Below, in pieces: positions 1-7,695 of a stretch of 14,908 nt of DNA (positions within the stretch are counted from its first letter, which is position 1; each line of letters opens with the position of its first letter). The stretch is from Rhodoferax sp. (GTDB taxonomy: Bacteria > Pseudomonadota > Gammaproteobacteria > Burkholderiales > Burkholderiaceae_C). The stretch lies in contig VERU01000012.1 in the NCBI GenBank assembly GCA_018882485.1, positions 1 to 14,908 of the forward strand, given 5' to 3'. The translations under genes were made by a program, and so were the position numbers. Under the pieces are notes generated by a model, which ran no database searches, was not told the origin of the DNA, and worked only from the letters and a program-made list of their open reading frames with translations.

Positions 1-990
1 CAGCAAGGCTGCTGCAATGGTGAGCCCGGGCCATTTCGCGACCAGCGCACTCGCAGCCAGCAACAGGAAAGCCATCTGCGTCCAGGCCAGCAACCGGTCG
101 AGTCGGGGGGCCCATTCGGAGGTGGCCAGCAGACGCCGGGTAAGCAGGGTCCCGAACAGGCCGGCCAGGCAATAGCCGGCGGGCTGGATCAGTTCGCCTC
201 CACGTGGCCAGTGGGGCCAGATAAACTGCGCCGCCAGTCCTAGGATGCCAGCCTGCGAAGCCGCCAGGCTGGCCAGAAAAGCCACGTAAATCAGGTAGAT
301 CGGGTCGCGCAGCGAGAAATACAGCAGCAGGTTGTAAGCGCCCAGGGCCAGCAGCATGCCGAAGTACAGGGCCAGGATGCTGTAGGTGTGCTGGTCGCTG
401 GCATGCAGTGCGGAGGGGGACCACAGGGTCAGCGGTACGGTTAGGCTGCTGCGGGAGACTACCCTGAGATATACCGTGGTCTCTGCGTGCGGCGCCAGCG
501 TGATCGGAAACACCAGTTGGCGATGCTCGAAGGGACGCGATGAGAAGGCCAGGGTGTAGCCCGAACTGAAGGACACCGGTGCGTCCTGGCCTACGCTGTG
601 CAGGTCAACCCGGTCGAGCGCCGGGTAAGCGACCTCGAGCAAGACACCCAGGGGACCTGCGGCGGCGGATGTCAGTCGCACCCTGAGCCAGTAGGCTGAC
701 GCCGAGAAACCGAAATTCAGGTTGCTGGTTCCAGCCACCGGCTTGAACTGCGACGCCAGCGCAGGGCCCTGGACCTCTGCCAGGGTCAGGCGACGGCTGG
801 CGTCCTCCAGCACCTCGATGTGGGGACGCATTGGCGACGAGGTCAGGTCGGCGGGCACCCGAAGCGACGCCTGTGCGGTGCCGAACAGGCAGAGCAGCAT
901 GGCCAGGGCCAACAGGCGTGTGAACCGGACAGCGAGTAGAGGGGTCAAGCAACTGCGGAACGTGACGAGCAGATCTCGGGAATAGTCCAC
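1..990 (-). CDS. 7TM-DISM membrane signalling protein, N-terminal part (runs off left edge)
   Basis: Reading leftward, this frame is open to base 1, so the C-terminus (probably a GGDEF or kinase output domain) lies outside the window. The N-terminus has a signal peptide ending around LFGTAQA. An extracellular sensor region (7TMR-DISMED2 type) follows, containing LNFGFSASAYWLRV and FEHRQLVFPITL. The first helices of a 7TMR-DISM membrane domain come next, with YFGMLLALGAYNLLLYFSLRD. The architecture matches the complete downstream paralogue at 1305-3176 closely, roughly half the residues being identical by eye. The family senses small ligands outside the cytoplasm and passes the signal to a cytoplasmic domain. 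The start is uncertain: GTG at 990, TTG at 948 and ATG at 900 are in frame, and none has a convincing ribosome binding site. GTG or TTG is favoured because ATG 900 removes the basic n-region of the signal peptide. The upstream in-frame stop is near 1004. Confidence 0.8.
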   Translation of the reverse strand, partial: MDYSRDLLVTFRSCLTPLLAVRFTRLLALAMLLCLFGTAQASLRVPADLTSSPMRPHIEVLEDASRRLTLAEVQGPALASQFKPVAGTSNLNFGFSASAYWLRVRLTSAAAGPLGVLLEVAYPALDRVDLHSVGQDAPVSFSSGYTLAFSSRPFEHRQLVFPITLAPHAETTVYLRVVSRSSLTVPLTLWSPSALHASDQHTYSILALYFGMLLALGAYNLLLYFSLRDPIYLIYVAFLASLAASQAGILGLAAQFIWPHWPRGGELIQPAGYCLAGLFGTLLTRRLLATSEWAPRLDRLLAWTQMAFLLLAASALVAKWPGLTIAAALL

Positions 991-1297
991 CCGACCGAAT
1001 TGTTACCCAGTTTATCGACCTCTCGACGCCCCGTGGCGTTGGCTGCATCAGGCGGACGCGAGTTCCGCCGATGTCGGTGCCGGTGCACTTGAGCGAACGC
1101 GACGCGACGAGACCGTGGACGTGGCCGAGATCAAGGCCGCGTTTGCACGCATCGCTTCCCCGCGCAAGACGCTGTCGCCGGTGGGCTACAGCCAGAGCCC
1201 GGGCCAGCATGTGCTGGTGGGCGACATCCGCGACCCGGCCGCCGTCGGCCCCATGGCCGAGGGGATTGTGCGGTGGATCAGGGGCTTGCCGTCCTGA
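986..1297 (+). pseudogene. C-terminal coding relic, possibly alpha/beta-hydrolase
   Basis: A plus-strand frame open from 986 to a TGA at 1295-1297 encodes about 100 residues with a natural-looking composition. Segments include LDAPWRWLHQADASSADVG, AEIKAAFARIASPRKTL and GQHVLVGDIRDPAAVGPM, ending in a helical IVRWIRGLPS. The pattern (a strand with an acidic loop, then a His followed by hydrophobics, then a final amphipathic helix) resembles the end of an alpha/beta-hydrolase carrying its catalytic His, but this is recognition by eye. No ATG is available; the only plausible start, GTG at 1115, gives 60 residues and has no good ribosome binding site. The body of such a gene is missing, because the DNA immediately upstream codes for the left DISM gene on the other strand. 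It is best read as a truncated remnant. A short real protein from GTG 1115 cannot be excluded. Confidence 0.4.
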
Positions 1298-1304
1298 CCC
1301 GTCT

Positions 1305-3176
1305 TCAGACCCGCCCCAGCGCCTTGGCCCGGTACATGTCCTGATCGGCCAGCCGCAGCAGCTGGTCGATGTCGTCCGACTGGTCCGGGCACAGGGCCAG
1401 TCCGACACTGGCTCCGACATGGACGCTGACCGCGCTCCCGCCCAGCGTCATCGGCTCGCGGATGCTGGCGATCAGCTTGGCGCCAGCGGCCTCGGCATCC
1501 GCCCGGCTCTGGATGCCCTCCATCAGCACCACGAATTCGTCACCTCCGACGCGCGCCACCGTGTCGTTGGCGCGAACGGCCGCTCTCAGCCGCCGGCCGA
1601 TTTCGATCAGCAGCTCGTCGCCCGCTGCATGGCCCAGCCGGTCATTGACCGGCTTGAACCCGTCGAGGTCGATCATCAGCACGGCCAGTGGCGCGGCCTC
1701 GCGCCGGCTGCGGGCGACGGCCTGCCGCAACTGCTCCTGCAGGCGGTTGCGATTGGCCAGTCCGGTCAGCGCATCCTGGAGCGCCAGGGTCTTGAGCACT
1801 GCCTCGCTGCGCTGCAGCCGTTCGTTGGCCTGTGCGAGTTCGGCGGTGCGTTCGGCGATGCGCCGCTCCAGCTGCCTTTCCGAGTGCTGCAGCACCTCCA
1901 TGGCGGACTGCCGCGAGCGCAGGGCCTCGGCCTGGGCGCGGGCGGCTTCCTGCCGCAGCGCGTGGATGCGGTGGGCCATGGACAGCGACAGCATCATCAT
2001 CTCCAGCGCGGACCCCAGCAGCATGCCGTTGGAGGTGATGAAGGTGGTGGGAATCCAGCCCAGTGTGCGCAGAGCGAAAGCGCTGACACCCAGCAGCAGG
2101 GCGCCCGTCGCCGCCAGGAACAGGCCGGCCGATGGCTGGTGCTGTCGCAGGCCGATCAGGCCGCACAGCAGTGAGATTGCACAGAACAGGGTGCCCAGAA
2201 GCGCGGTGGCGATGGCAAAAGGCGGATTGGGTGCCAGGGCCGGGCCGATGGCGCAGGCCAGGAAGCCGAACTGGACGCCGGAGATCAGCCGGTTCAGCCT
2301 CGGCATCCGGCTGCGTGTGTCGAGAAAGCGCTGCACGAACAGCGCCCCGAACAGGCCGCCCAGGCTGAAGCAGGAAGGCAGCACGGCGTCGCCGACCGGG
2401 GGAGCGTGGGGCCAGAGGAACTGGCTGCCAAAGCCTGACATGGCCGCCTGCGCCAGGGCCAGGCTGGCGGCAAAGCCGGTGTACAGCAGGTAGACCGGGT
2501 CGCGCAGCGACAGGTACAGCAACAGGTTGTACACGCTCAGGGCGAAGATCATGCCGAAGTACACCGCGAGCACCGTGTAGGCCGTCTGATCGCTGCTGCT
2601 CAGCGCCTCTGCGGTCCAGAGCCGCACCGGCACGGTCAGGCTGCCTCGGGAGATCACGCGCAGCAGCACCGTGTGGGTGACGCCGGGTTCGAGCCGCAGT
2701 GGAAACACCAGATGGCGATGCGCCACTGGTCGCTGGTTGAACGGCAGGGTGTAGCCCGCGTTCAGGTGCACGGTGCCCGCCGGCGACCGGTCGAAGAAGT
2801 CCACCCGGTCGAGCGAAGGATGGGCCACCTCCAGCAGCCGGTCGATCGGGACGGTGGAATCGGCGCGCAGCGTGATCCGGATCCAGTAGGCGCTGTCGGT
2901 GATGCCGAAATTCAGGTCGCCGGTGCCGCCCATACGCCGGAAGCGATCCGGCTGATCCGGCCTGTCCACGTCGTCGATTCCCCACTGCCGGGAGGCGTCT
3001 TCGAGGACGTCGAGGTGGGCTCTCAGTGGCAACTCGCCACGGTCTGCCGGTACGACGGCCGGCAGTACGGCCCGTGCGGGTGCCGGAGCCAACAGCACGA
3101 CCACCAGGGTCAGAGCCAGGGCGAGCGCGCAGGCCAGGCGCCGAGGCAGGGTGAGGGCAGCAGAGGCCATGGCCAT
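1305..3176 (-). CDS. 7TM-DISM diguanylate cyclase (GGDEF), membrane bound
   Basis: Synthesises cyclic di-GMP from two GTP at the inner membrane. From ATG 3176 the protein has about 623 residues. A signal peptide comes first (RRLACALALALTLVVVLLAP, cleaved near APARA). A periplasmic 7TMR-DISMED2 sensor region of about 140 residues follows (NFGITDSAYWIRITLR, HRHLVFPLRLEPG). Then come about seven membrane helices starting at YFGMIFALSVYNLLLYLSLRD, and a coiled coil rich in Gln, Glu and Arg. The C-terminal GGDEF domain has DALTGLANRNRL, an intact RVGGDEFVVL active site at about 544-548 and a RAND I-site five residues before it, so product inhibition is expected. The frame extends upstream to a GTG at 3218, but that adds a Cys/Pro-rich stretch ahead of the signal peptide, so ATG 3176 (or 3170) is preferred. 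No EAL domain follows. The 185 bp upstream (3177-3361) hold no gene, only GC-rich sequence with a small hairpin. Confidence 0.92.
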   Translation of the reverse strand: MAMASAALTLPRRLACALALALTLVVVLLAPAPARAVLPAVVPADRGELPLRAHLDVLEDASRQWGIDDVDRPDQPDRFRRMGGTGDLNFGITDSAYWIRITLRADSTVPIDRLLEVAHPSLDRVDFFDRSPAGTVHLNAGYTLPFNQRPVAHRHLVFPLRLEPGVTHTVLLRVISRGSLTVPVRLWTAEALSSSDQTAYTVLAVYFGMIFALSVYNLLLYLSLRDPVYLLYTGFAASLALAQAAMSGFGSQFLWPHAPPVGDAVLPSCFSLGGLFGALFVQRFLDTRSRMPRLNRLISGVQFGFLACAIGPALAPNPPFAIATALLGTLFCAISLLCGLIGLRQHQPSAGLFLAATGALLLGVSAFALRTLGWIPTTFITSNGMLLGSALEMMMLSLSMAHRIHALRQEAARAQAEALRSRQSAMEVLQHSERQLERRIAERTAELAQANERLQRSEAVLKTLALQDALTGLANRNRLQEQLRQAVARSRREAAPLAVLMIDLDGFKPVNDRLGHAAGDELLIEIGRRLRAAVRANDTVARVGGDEFVVLMEGIQSRADAEAAGAKLIASIREPMTLGGSAVSVHVGASVGLALCPDQSDDIDQLLRLADQDMYRAKALGRV

Positions 3177-3361
3177 CCGGGTCGGTGTCTCGATGCAGGG
3201 GCAGCCCGAACAGGGCACCGCGCCATTGTCGGCCAGAACGATGGTTCGGGCCTTCCGTGCGAGATCGGGCCGGGGTCAGTGGGTGACGGAAGGGGGCGGT
3301 CCGCCACCGCGGCTTCGGGCCGCATCGCGGACGGTACGCCCGCAGCGCGGCCGTTGCGAGG

Positions 3362-4276
3362 TCAGGCCGACAGTTCAGCGCGCGTCGGTGGCTGGCAGCC
3401 GGCCCGGCCGCAGTTGATGGCGGCGGCCCGCAGGGCCAGGTTCAGCGTGTCTTGCACCCGATTGCCCGCCTCGCCGGAGCCCAGCACCCAGTCGGCCAGG
3501 CAGTTGCCCCAGAAGGTGTCGCCCGCGCCTACGGTGTCCACCAGTTTCACCGGGTGTGCCGGGGCGCTGGCGCTGCACCCGTCGGCCGACAGCCAGGCCC
3601 CCTGGGCCCCGAAGGTGAGCGCCATGCGCCGGCAGTCGGGACCGGCCACCCGGGCAGCCAGTGCGGGCGCATCGGCCGGAGATCGGGCGGCGAGCCCCAG
3701 GGATTCCAGGTCCTCGTCGCTGGCCTTGAGCCAGTGGGCCAGCCGGGCGACCTGGCGTACCGCGTTCAGGTAGGCCGGCAGGTCAGCCGCCAGGCGTGGG
3801 CGAAGGTTCAGGTCCACACTGATCGTCCACCCCATCAGGCGCGCGCCCTGCAGCACCTCCAGCACCTTGCGGTGTTCCGGCGGCACCAGCAGCAGGGAGC
3901 CGGTGTGCAGCACACCCACGGGGTGGGTGGCGAGTTCGGCCAGGATTTGTTCGGCGCTGTAGTCTCGGTCCGCGATGCCTTCGCGGTAGAAGCCGTAACT
4001 GGCCTGGCCGTCGCTGATCTGCACCACTGCCAGCGAAGTGGGCAGCGGGCTGGCCGGCAGCAGGCAGCGCACGCCGTCCTGCAGCAGCTGCTCGCGCATG
4101 CGCTGCCCGAAGACGTCGCCCGACAGAGGGTTCAGGAACGATACCGGCGCGCCGCGCCGGGCTGCAGCCCGTGCCAGGTTGAAGGGGCTGCCGCCCATCA
4201 GCGGGAGCAGGCTGCCGTCGGGCTGCGCCACGCAGTCCATCAGGGCTTCGCCCAGGACAGCGATGCCGGGGGTCAT
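3362..4276 (-). CDS. PfkB-family carbohydrate kinase (fructokinase-like)
   Basis: A ribokinase/PfkB-superfamily kinase of 304 residues, the usual length, that transfers phosphate from ATP to a sugar in the cytoplasm. Family marks are GEALMDCVAQPDG at the N-terminus, the glycine pair with Asn in GGSPFNLARAAARRG (28-42), SVDLNLRPRL (153-162), KASDEDLESLG (184-194) and the C-terminal signature DTVGAGDTF at 247-255, with the catalytic base at D253. The order of motifs resembles bacterial fructokinases and 2-keto-3-deoxygluconate kinases. Substrate cannot be assigned from sequence alone; a ketohexose is inferred from the neighbouring aldolase and transporter genes. The start ATG overlaps the permease stop as ATGA, so translation is probably coupled, and the gene is the last of the binding protein-permease-kinase operon. 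The stop lies 186 bp before the diguanylate cyclase start. Confidence 0.9.
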   Translation of the reverse strand: MTPGIAVLGEALMDCVAQPDGSLLPLMGGSPFNLARAAARRGAPVSFLNPLSGDVFGQRMREQLLQDGVRCLLPASPLPTSLAVVQISDGQASYGFYREGIADRDYSAEQILAELATHPVGVLHTGSLLLVPPEHRKVLEVLQGARLMGWTISVDLNLRPRLAADLPAYLNAVRQVARLAHWLKASDEDLESLGLAARSPADAPALAARVAGPDCRRMALTFGAQGAWLSADGCSASAPAHPVKLVDTVGAGDTFWGNCLADWVLGSGEAGNRVQDTLNLALRAAAINCGRAGCQPPTRAELSA

Positions 4277-5217
4277 TTCCGCAGCAGATGCTGGCGCCGG
4301 ATCACATCGATCCAGACCGCCACGATGACCACCGCACCGATGGCCATCATCTGCTTGAATTGCGAGATTTCCATCAGGTTCATGCCGTTGCGGATCATGG
4401 TGATCAGGACCGCGCCCAGCAGGCTGCCCCAGATGCTGCCGCGCCCGCCGAACAGCGAGGTGCCGCCGAGGATGACGGCGGCGATGGCATCGAGTTCGAA
4501 ATTCTGGGCCATCTTGCCACTGCTGGAGTCCATGCGGGCCATCAGCACGATGGCGGCCAGCGCGCAGCTCAGACCGCAGACCACGTACACCGCCAGCTTG
4601 TACCCACGGATGTGGATACCGACCTGGCGGGCGCCCATTTCGTTGGAGCCCATGGCGTAGACGTAACGCCCGAGCCGGGTGCTGGACAGCACGAAGGCCA
4701 TCACGCCGAAGTAGATCAGGGTGATCAGGGTGGGCATGGGCACGCCCAGCAGGCTGCCGTAGCCGAGAAAGGGCAGGGGCTCGGGCAGCCCGGCGTTGTC
4801 GAAGCCGCCGGTCAGGTCGAAGGCCAGCCCGCGCCACAGGGTCAGGCCGCCCAGCGTGACGATGAAGGCGGGAATGCCGACGAAGGCCACCAGGTAGCCG
4901 TTGAACAGGCCGACGGCCGCACCGATCGCCAGCGCCACGAGGATGGCGGCATAGGGGTCGAGGCCGGCCTTGAGCATCAGGTGGCCGGCCACGGCGCCGG
5001 CCAGCGCGGTCAGCGCACCCACCGCCAGGTCGACGCCGCCGGTCAGGATGACGAAGGTCTGACCGCCGGCCAGCAGCGCGATCACCGAGGCCTGCACCAG
5101 GATGTTGGAGAGGTTGCCGGCGGTCAGGAAATAGGGGGTTGCCAGGCTGAGCAGCAGGCCCAGGACCAGCACGGCCACCAGCGCGCCGAACCACTCCTGC
5201 CGGGTGATGGGTTTCAT
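4273..5217 (-). CDS. Sugar ABC transporter permease (RbsC/BPD_transp_2 family)
   Basis: The inner-membrane channel subunit of a monosaccharide importer, 314 residues with roughly eight to ten hydrophobic helices. Typical family segments are TAGNLSNILVQASVIALLAG, TFVILTGGVDLAVGALTALA (the highly conserved GGxDLSVG-type loop) and GIPAFIVTLGGLTLWRGLA. The cytoplasmic EAA-like loop is TRLGRYVYAMGSNEMGARQVG. ELDAIAAVILGGTSLFGGRG near the C-terminus is also characteristic. It works with the binding protein upstream in the same operon and with the ATPase encoded divergently at 6455. The ATG is preceded by AGGA nine bases upstream. Its 3' end overlaps the kinase start by four bases. The 100 bp between it and the binding-protein gene hold two strong hairpins. 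Substrate unknown beyond a pentose or hexose. Confidence 0.94.
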   Translation of the reverse strand: MKPITRQEWFGALVAVLVLGLLLSLATPYFLTAGNLSNILVQASVIALLAGGQTFVILTGGVDLAVGALTALAGAVAGHLMLKAGLDPYAAILVALAIGAAVGLFNGYLVAFVGIPAFIVTLGGLTLWRGLAFDLTGGFDNAGLPEPLPFLGYGSLLGVPMPTLITLIYFGVMAFVLSSTRLGRYVYAMGSNEMGARQVGIHIRGYKLAVYVVCGLSCALAAIVLMARMDSSSGKMAQNFELDAIAAVILGGTSLFGGRGSIWGSLLGAVLITMIRNGMNLMEISQFKQMMAIGAVVIVAVWIDVIRRQHLLRK

Positions 5218-5261
5218 GTCAGGGGTTCCTGGGGAGCGAAAACAGGGGAGGGGACAGGATG

Positions 5262-5312
5262 CCCGCGCCCGGCCGCTGGCCGGACGCGGGAAGGCGGCGC
5301 CGGGGCGCCGCC
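5262..5312 (-). promoter_or_regulatory. Two back-to-back GC hairpins between binding-protein and permease genes
   Basis: In the minus-strand transcript, 5 bases after the binding-protein stop, there is a perfect 9-bp stem (5293-5301 with 5304-5312, two-base loop, or 8 bp with four). Two bases later comes a 13-bp stem (5262-5274 with 5278-5290, three-base loop) whose one mismatch becomes a G-U pair in this transcript. There is no run of U after either stem, so they are not a standard intrinsic terminator. In ABC importer operons, hairpins after the binding-protein gene commonly stabilise the upstream mRNA or cut readthrough, giving excess binding protein over permease. That role is inferred here. 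Confidence 0.6.
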
Positions 5313-5317
5313 GGCCA

Positions 5318-6274
5318 TCACTTCACCTTCATGAACTGGCCGACGCCGGAGTCCTTGGCGAACTGGTCCACGTTGGAGGGCAGCACCAGGAAGGAGCCGG
5401 TGTCGACGCGCTCGCTCACCTTCTTGCCTTCGGCGGCGGCGATGGCCGTCTCCACACCCACCTGGCCGATCTTGGCCAGCATCTGTGCGGCGTTGGCCTG
5501 CTGCCAGCCCTGCTTCATCATGTCCAGGCCGCCGGGCGAGCCGTCGAAGCCGGCGATCTTCACGTCGCCCGGTTTCTTGCCGGCCGCCATCAGGGCCGCC
5601 TTGGCCCCCAGGGCGCCGCCGTCCCAGGCGCAGGCGATCACCTTGGCCGTGGGGTTGGCGCGCAGCGCGGCTTCCACGCCGTTCTGGGCCATGGTCTGGT
5701 CCCAGGTGGTGGGCACATCGACGATCTTGACGTTCTTGCGCACGGCGTTCAGGCCGTCCACGAAGCCCTTCTTGCGCTCCTGGCCGGTGCTCTGGCCCTG
5801 GTCGCCCGTGACGTAGATGACGGTGTCGCCGTCCTTGATCTGTTCGGCGGCCCACTTGCCCTGCACCATGGCGGCCTTGATGTTGTCGGTGGCCACGTAG
5901 GAGGTGATCTTGGCGCCGGTGATGCCGGTGTCCACCGCCACCACCTTGATGCCGGCGGCCAGCGCCTTGTTGATGGCCGGGGCGATGCCGGCGCTGTCCA
6001 CCGGGGCGATGGCGATGGCATTGACCTTGCGCGTGATCATGTCTTCGACGATGGCCAGCTGCTTGGACAGTTCACCCTTTTCGGCGGCGAGTTCGATGAA
6101 TTTGACACCCTTGGCAGCGCCGGCCTTCTTGGCGCCGCCGTTGATCAGGGTCCAGCCTTCGTTGGTGTTGCCGTTGGTGATGTAGGCCACGGTGGTCTCG
6201 GCCAGGGCGGCGGTCATCAGGCCAGCGGTGGCCAGGGCGATGGCCAGGCGGCCCATCATGCGTTTCGTGCTCAT
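5318..6274 (-). CDS. Periplasmic sugar-binding protein of ABC importer (Peripla_BP_4)
   Basis: A ribose/fructose/xylose-type substrate-binding protein of 318 residues. A signal peptide spans about 1-25 (MGRLAIALATAGLMTAALA, cleaved before ETTVAYI), leaving a mature two-lobed periplasmic protein. Family features are VAYITNGNTNEGWTLINGG, INKALAAGIKVVAVDTGI, SYVATDNIKAAMVQGKWAAE, VIYVTGDQGQSTGQERKKG (the RbsB-like hinge and Arg loop) and KIAGFDGSPGGLDMMKQG. It delivers sugar to the RbsC-type permease downstream. A strong AGGAG lies five bases before the ATG, fitting high expression. It is the first gene of the minus arm and is transcribed from the divergent region at 6275-6454. The binding pocket cannot be matched to a specific sugar by eye; fructose-type FrcB proteins are the nearest guess. 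Confidence 0.93.
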   Translation of the reverse strand: MSTKRMMGRLAIALATAGLMTAALAETTVAYITNGNTNEGWTLINGGAKKAGAAKGVKFIELAAEKGELSKQLAIVEDMITRKVNAIAIAPVDSAGIAPAINKALAAGIKVVAVDTGITGAKITSYVATDNIKAAMVQGKWAAEQIKDGDTVIYVTGDQGQSTGQERKKGFVDGLNAVRKNVKIVDVPTTWDQTMAQNGVEAALRANPTAKVIACAWDGGALGAKAALMAAGKKPGDVKIAGFDGSPGGLDMMKQGWQQANAAQMLAKIGQVGVETAIAAAEGKKVSERVDTGSFLVLPSNVDQFAKDSGVGQFMKVK

Positions 6275-6454
6275 CTTTGCTCCTGTGGGTGGTTGGGGGT
6301 TAGCCGCTCAGGAACGGCCCTGTGGCGTGCTGGGAGCAATTAGATCAGCTTTATCGACTAAATAAACCTAGGGGTTTTACTAATTACCGATCCCGGAGCG
6401 GTCTGGCATGCTCCACCCCTGTCACCTTCGAGCGGGCGCTGCCCCGAGATCACC
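6275..6454. promoter_or_regulatory. Divergent promoter/operator region of the sugar island
   Basis: This 180-bp gap separates the two divergent arms and holds no gene. Its flanks are GC-rich, but about 6336-6388 is strikingly AT-rich for this genome, as expected for back-to-back promoters. I could not assign -35 and -10 pairs with confidence. The core contains palindromes suitable for a repressor and listed separately. The ROK protein encoded in the plus arm is the natural candidate to bind here and control both arms. Confidence 0.65.
6350..6383. promoter_or_regulatory. Candidate ROK-repressor operator (overlapping palindromes)
   Basis: Two inverted repeats overlap. TTTAT (6350-6354) pairs with ATAAA (6362-6366) across seven bases. 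A longer imperfect palindrome runs 6358-6368 with 6373-6383, centred on CCTAGG, 7 of 11 positions pairing including AAACC/GGTTT. AT-rich outer arms are known for some ROK operators such as those of Mlc and NagC; assignment here is inference from position and symmetry. Confidence 0.4.
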
Positions 6455-7236
<782 letters not shown>

Positions 7237-7243
<7 letters not shown>

Positions 7244-7695
7244 AAGGACTGGACCCGCTGCTCACCCCCGAGCTGCTGATGCGGCTGTGCGCCATGGGCC
7301 ACGGTGAGTGGGTGGCGGTGGTGGACGCCAACTTCACGGCCGATTTCCTCAGTCAGGGGCGGCCGGTGATCCGGCTCCCCGGTAACGACCTGCTGCGGGT
7401 CAGCCGCGCCGTGCTGTCGGTCATGCCGCTGGCCGATGATGTGGCCCAGCCGGCGGCCTACATGCAGGTGTGCGGGCAGCCCCAGGGGCATCGCACAGCG
7501 GCCCAGCAGGCCCTGCAGGACCATCTGGTGAAGCTCGGACTGGAACCCGTTCGGATCCAGGGGGTGGAACGGTTTGCGTTTTATGACAAGATCAGGGCGT
7601 CCAGCCTGATTGTGCAGAGCGGCGAGGCCACGGCCTACGGCAACGCGCTGTTCTGCAAGGGCGTGATCCTCAACGCAGCCGCTGACTTCCTGTGA
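7237..7695 (+). CDS. RbsD/FucU-family sugar mutarotase
   Basis: A 152-residue member of the RbsD/FucU family, which interconverts sugar anomers so that the imported form can be used by the kinase. Diagnostic segments are MGHGEWVAVVDANFTA (20-35, with the conserved His22 and Asp30) and ERFAFYDKIRASS, followed by AYGNALFCKGVI near the C-terminus. The RFAFY and YGN-KKGV-type endings are closer to FucU (fucose mutarotase) than to RbsD. The sugar is not determined. The start at ATG 7237 overlaps the ATPase stop by seven bases, and its stop overlaps the ROK start by four (GTGA). A frame continuing upstream from 6922 is a shadow of the ATPase gene. Confidence 0.88.

Noticed and set aside
1294..1308. 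CTGA/TCAG inverted repeat at the relic/diguanylate cyclase stop junction
   Set aside because: Only 4 bp, of which three come automatically from TGA facing TCA.
605..2174. Long open frames on both strands across the DISM genes
   Set aside because: They are shadows of the real DISM frames: Arg/Pro/Gly/His-rich with no family features, as expected in GC-rich DNA.
3295..3323. Small hairpins (GCGGC-ttcgg-GCCGC and a GGCGG/CCGCC palindrome) between kinase and diguanylate cyclase genes
   Set aside because: Short stems of 5 bp with no T-run, common by chance at this GC content; not listed as a terminator.
4288..6343. Plus-strand frames of about 350-380 codons opposite the permease and binding-protein genes
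   Set aside because: His/Gly/Gln-rich low-complexity translations opposite clear ABC-transporter genes; no motif or ribosome site supports them.
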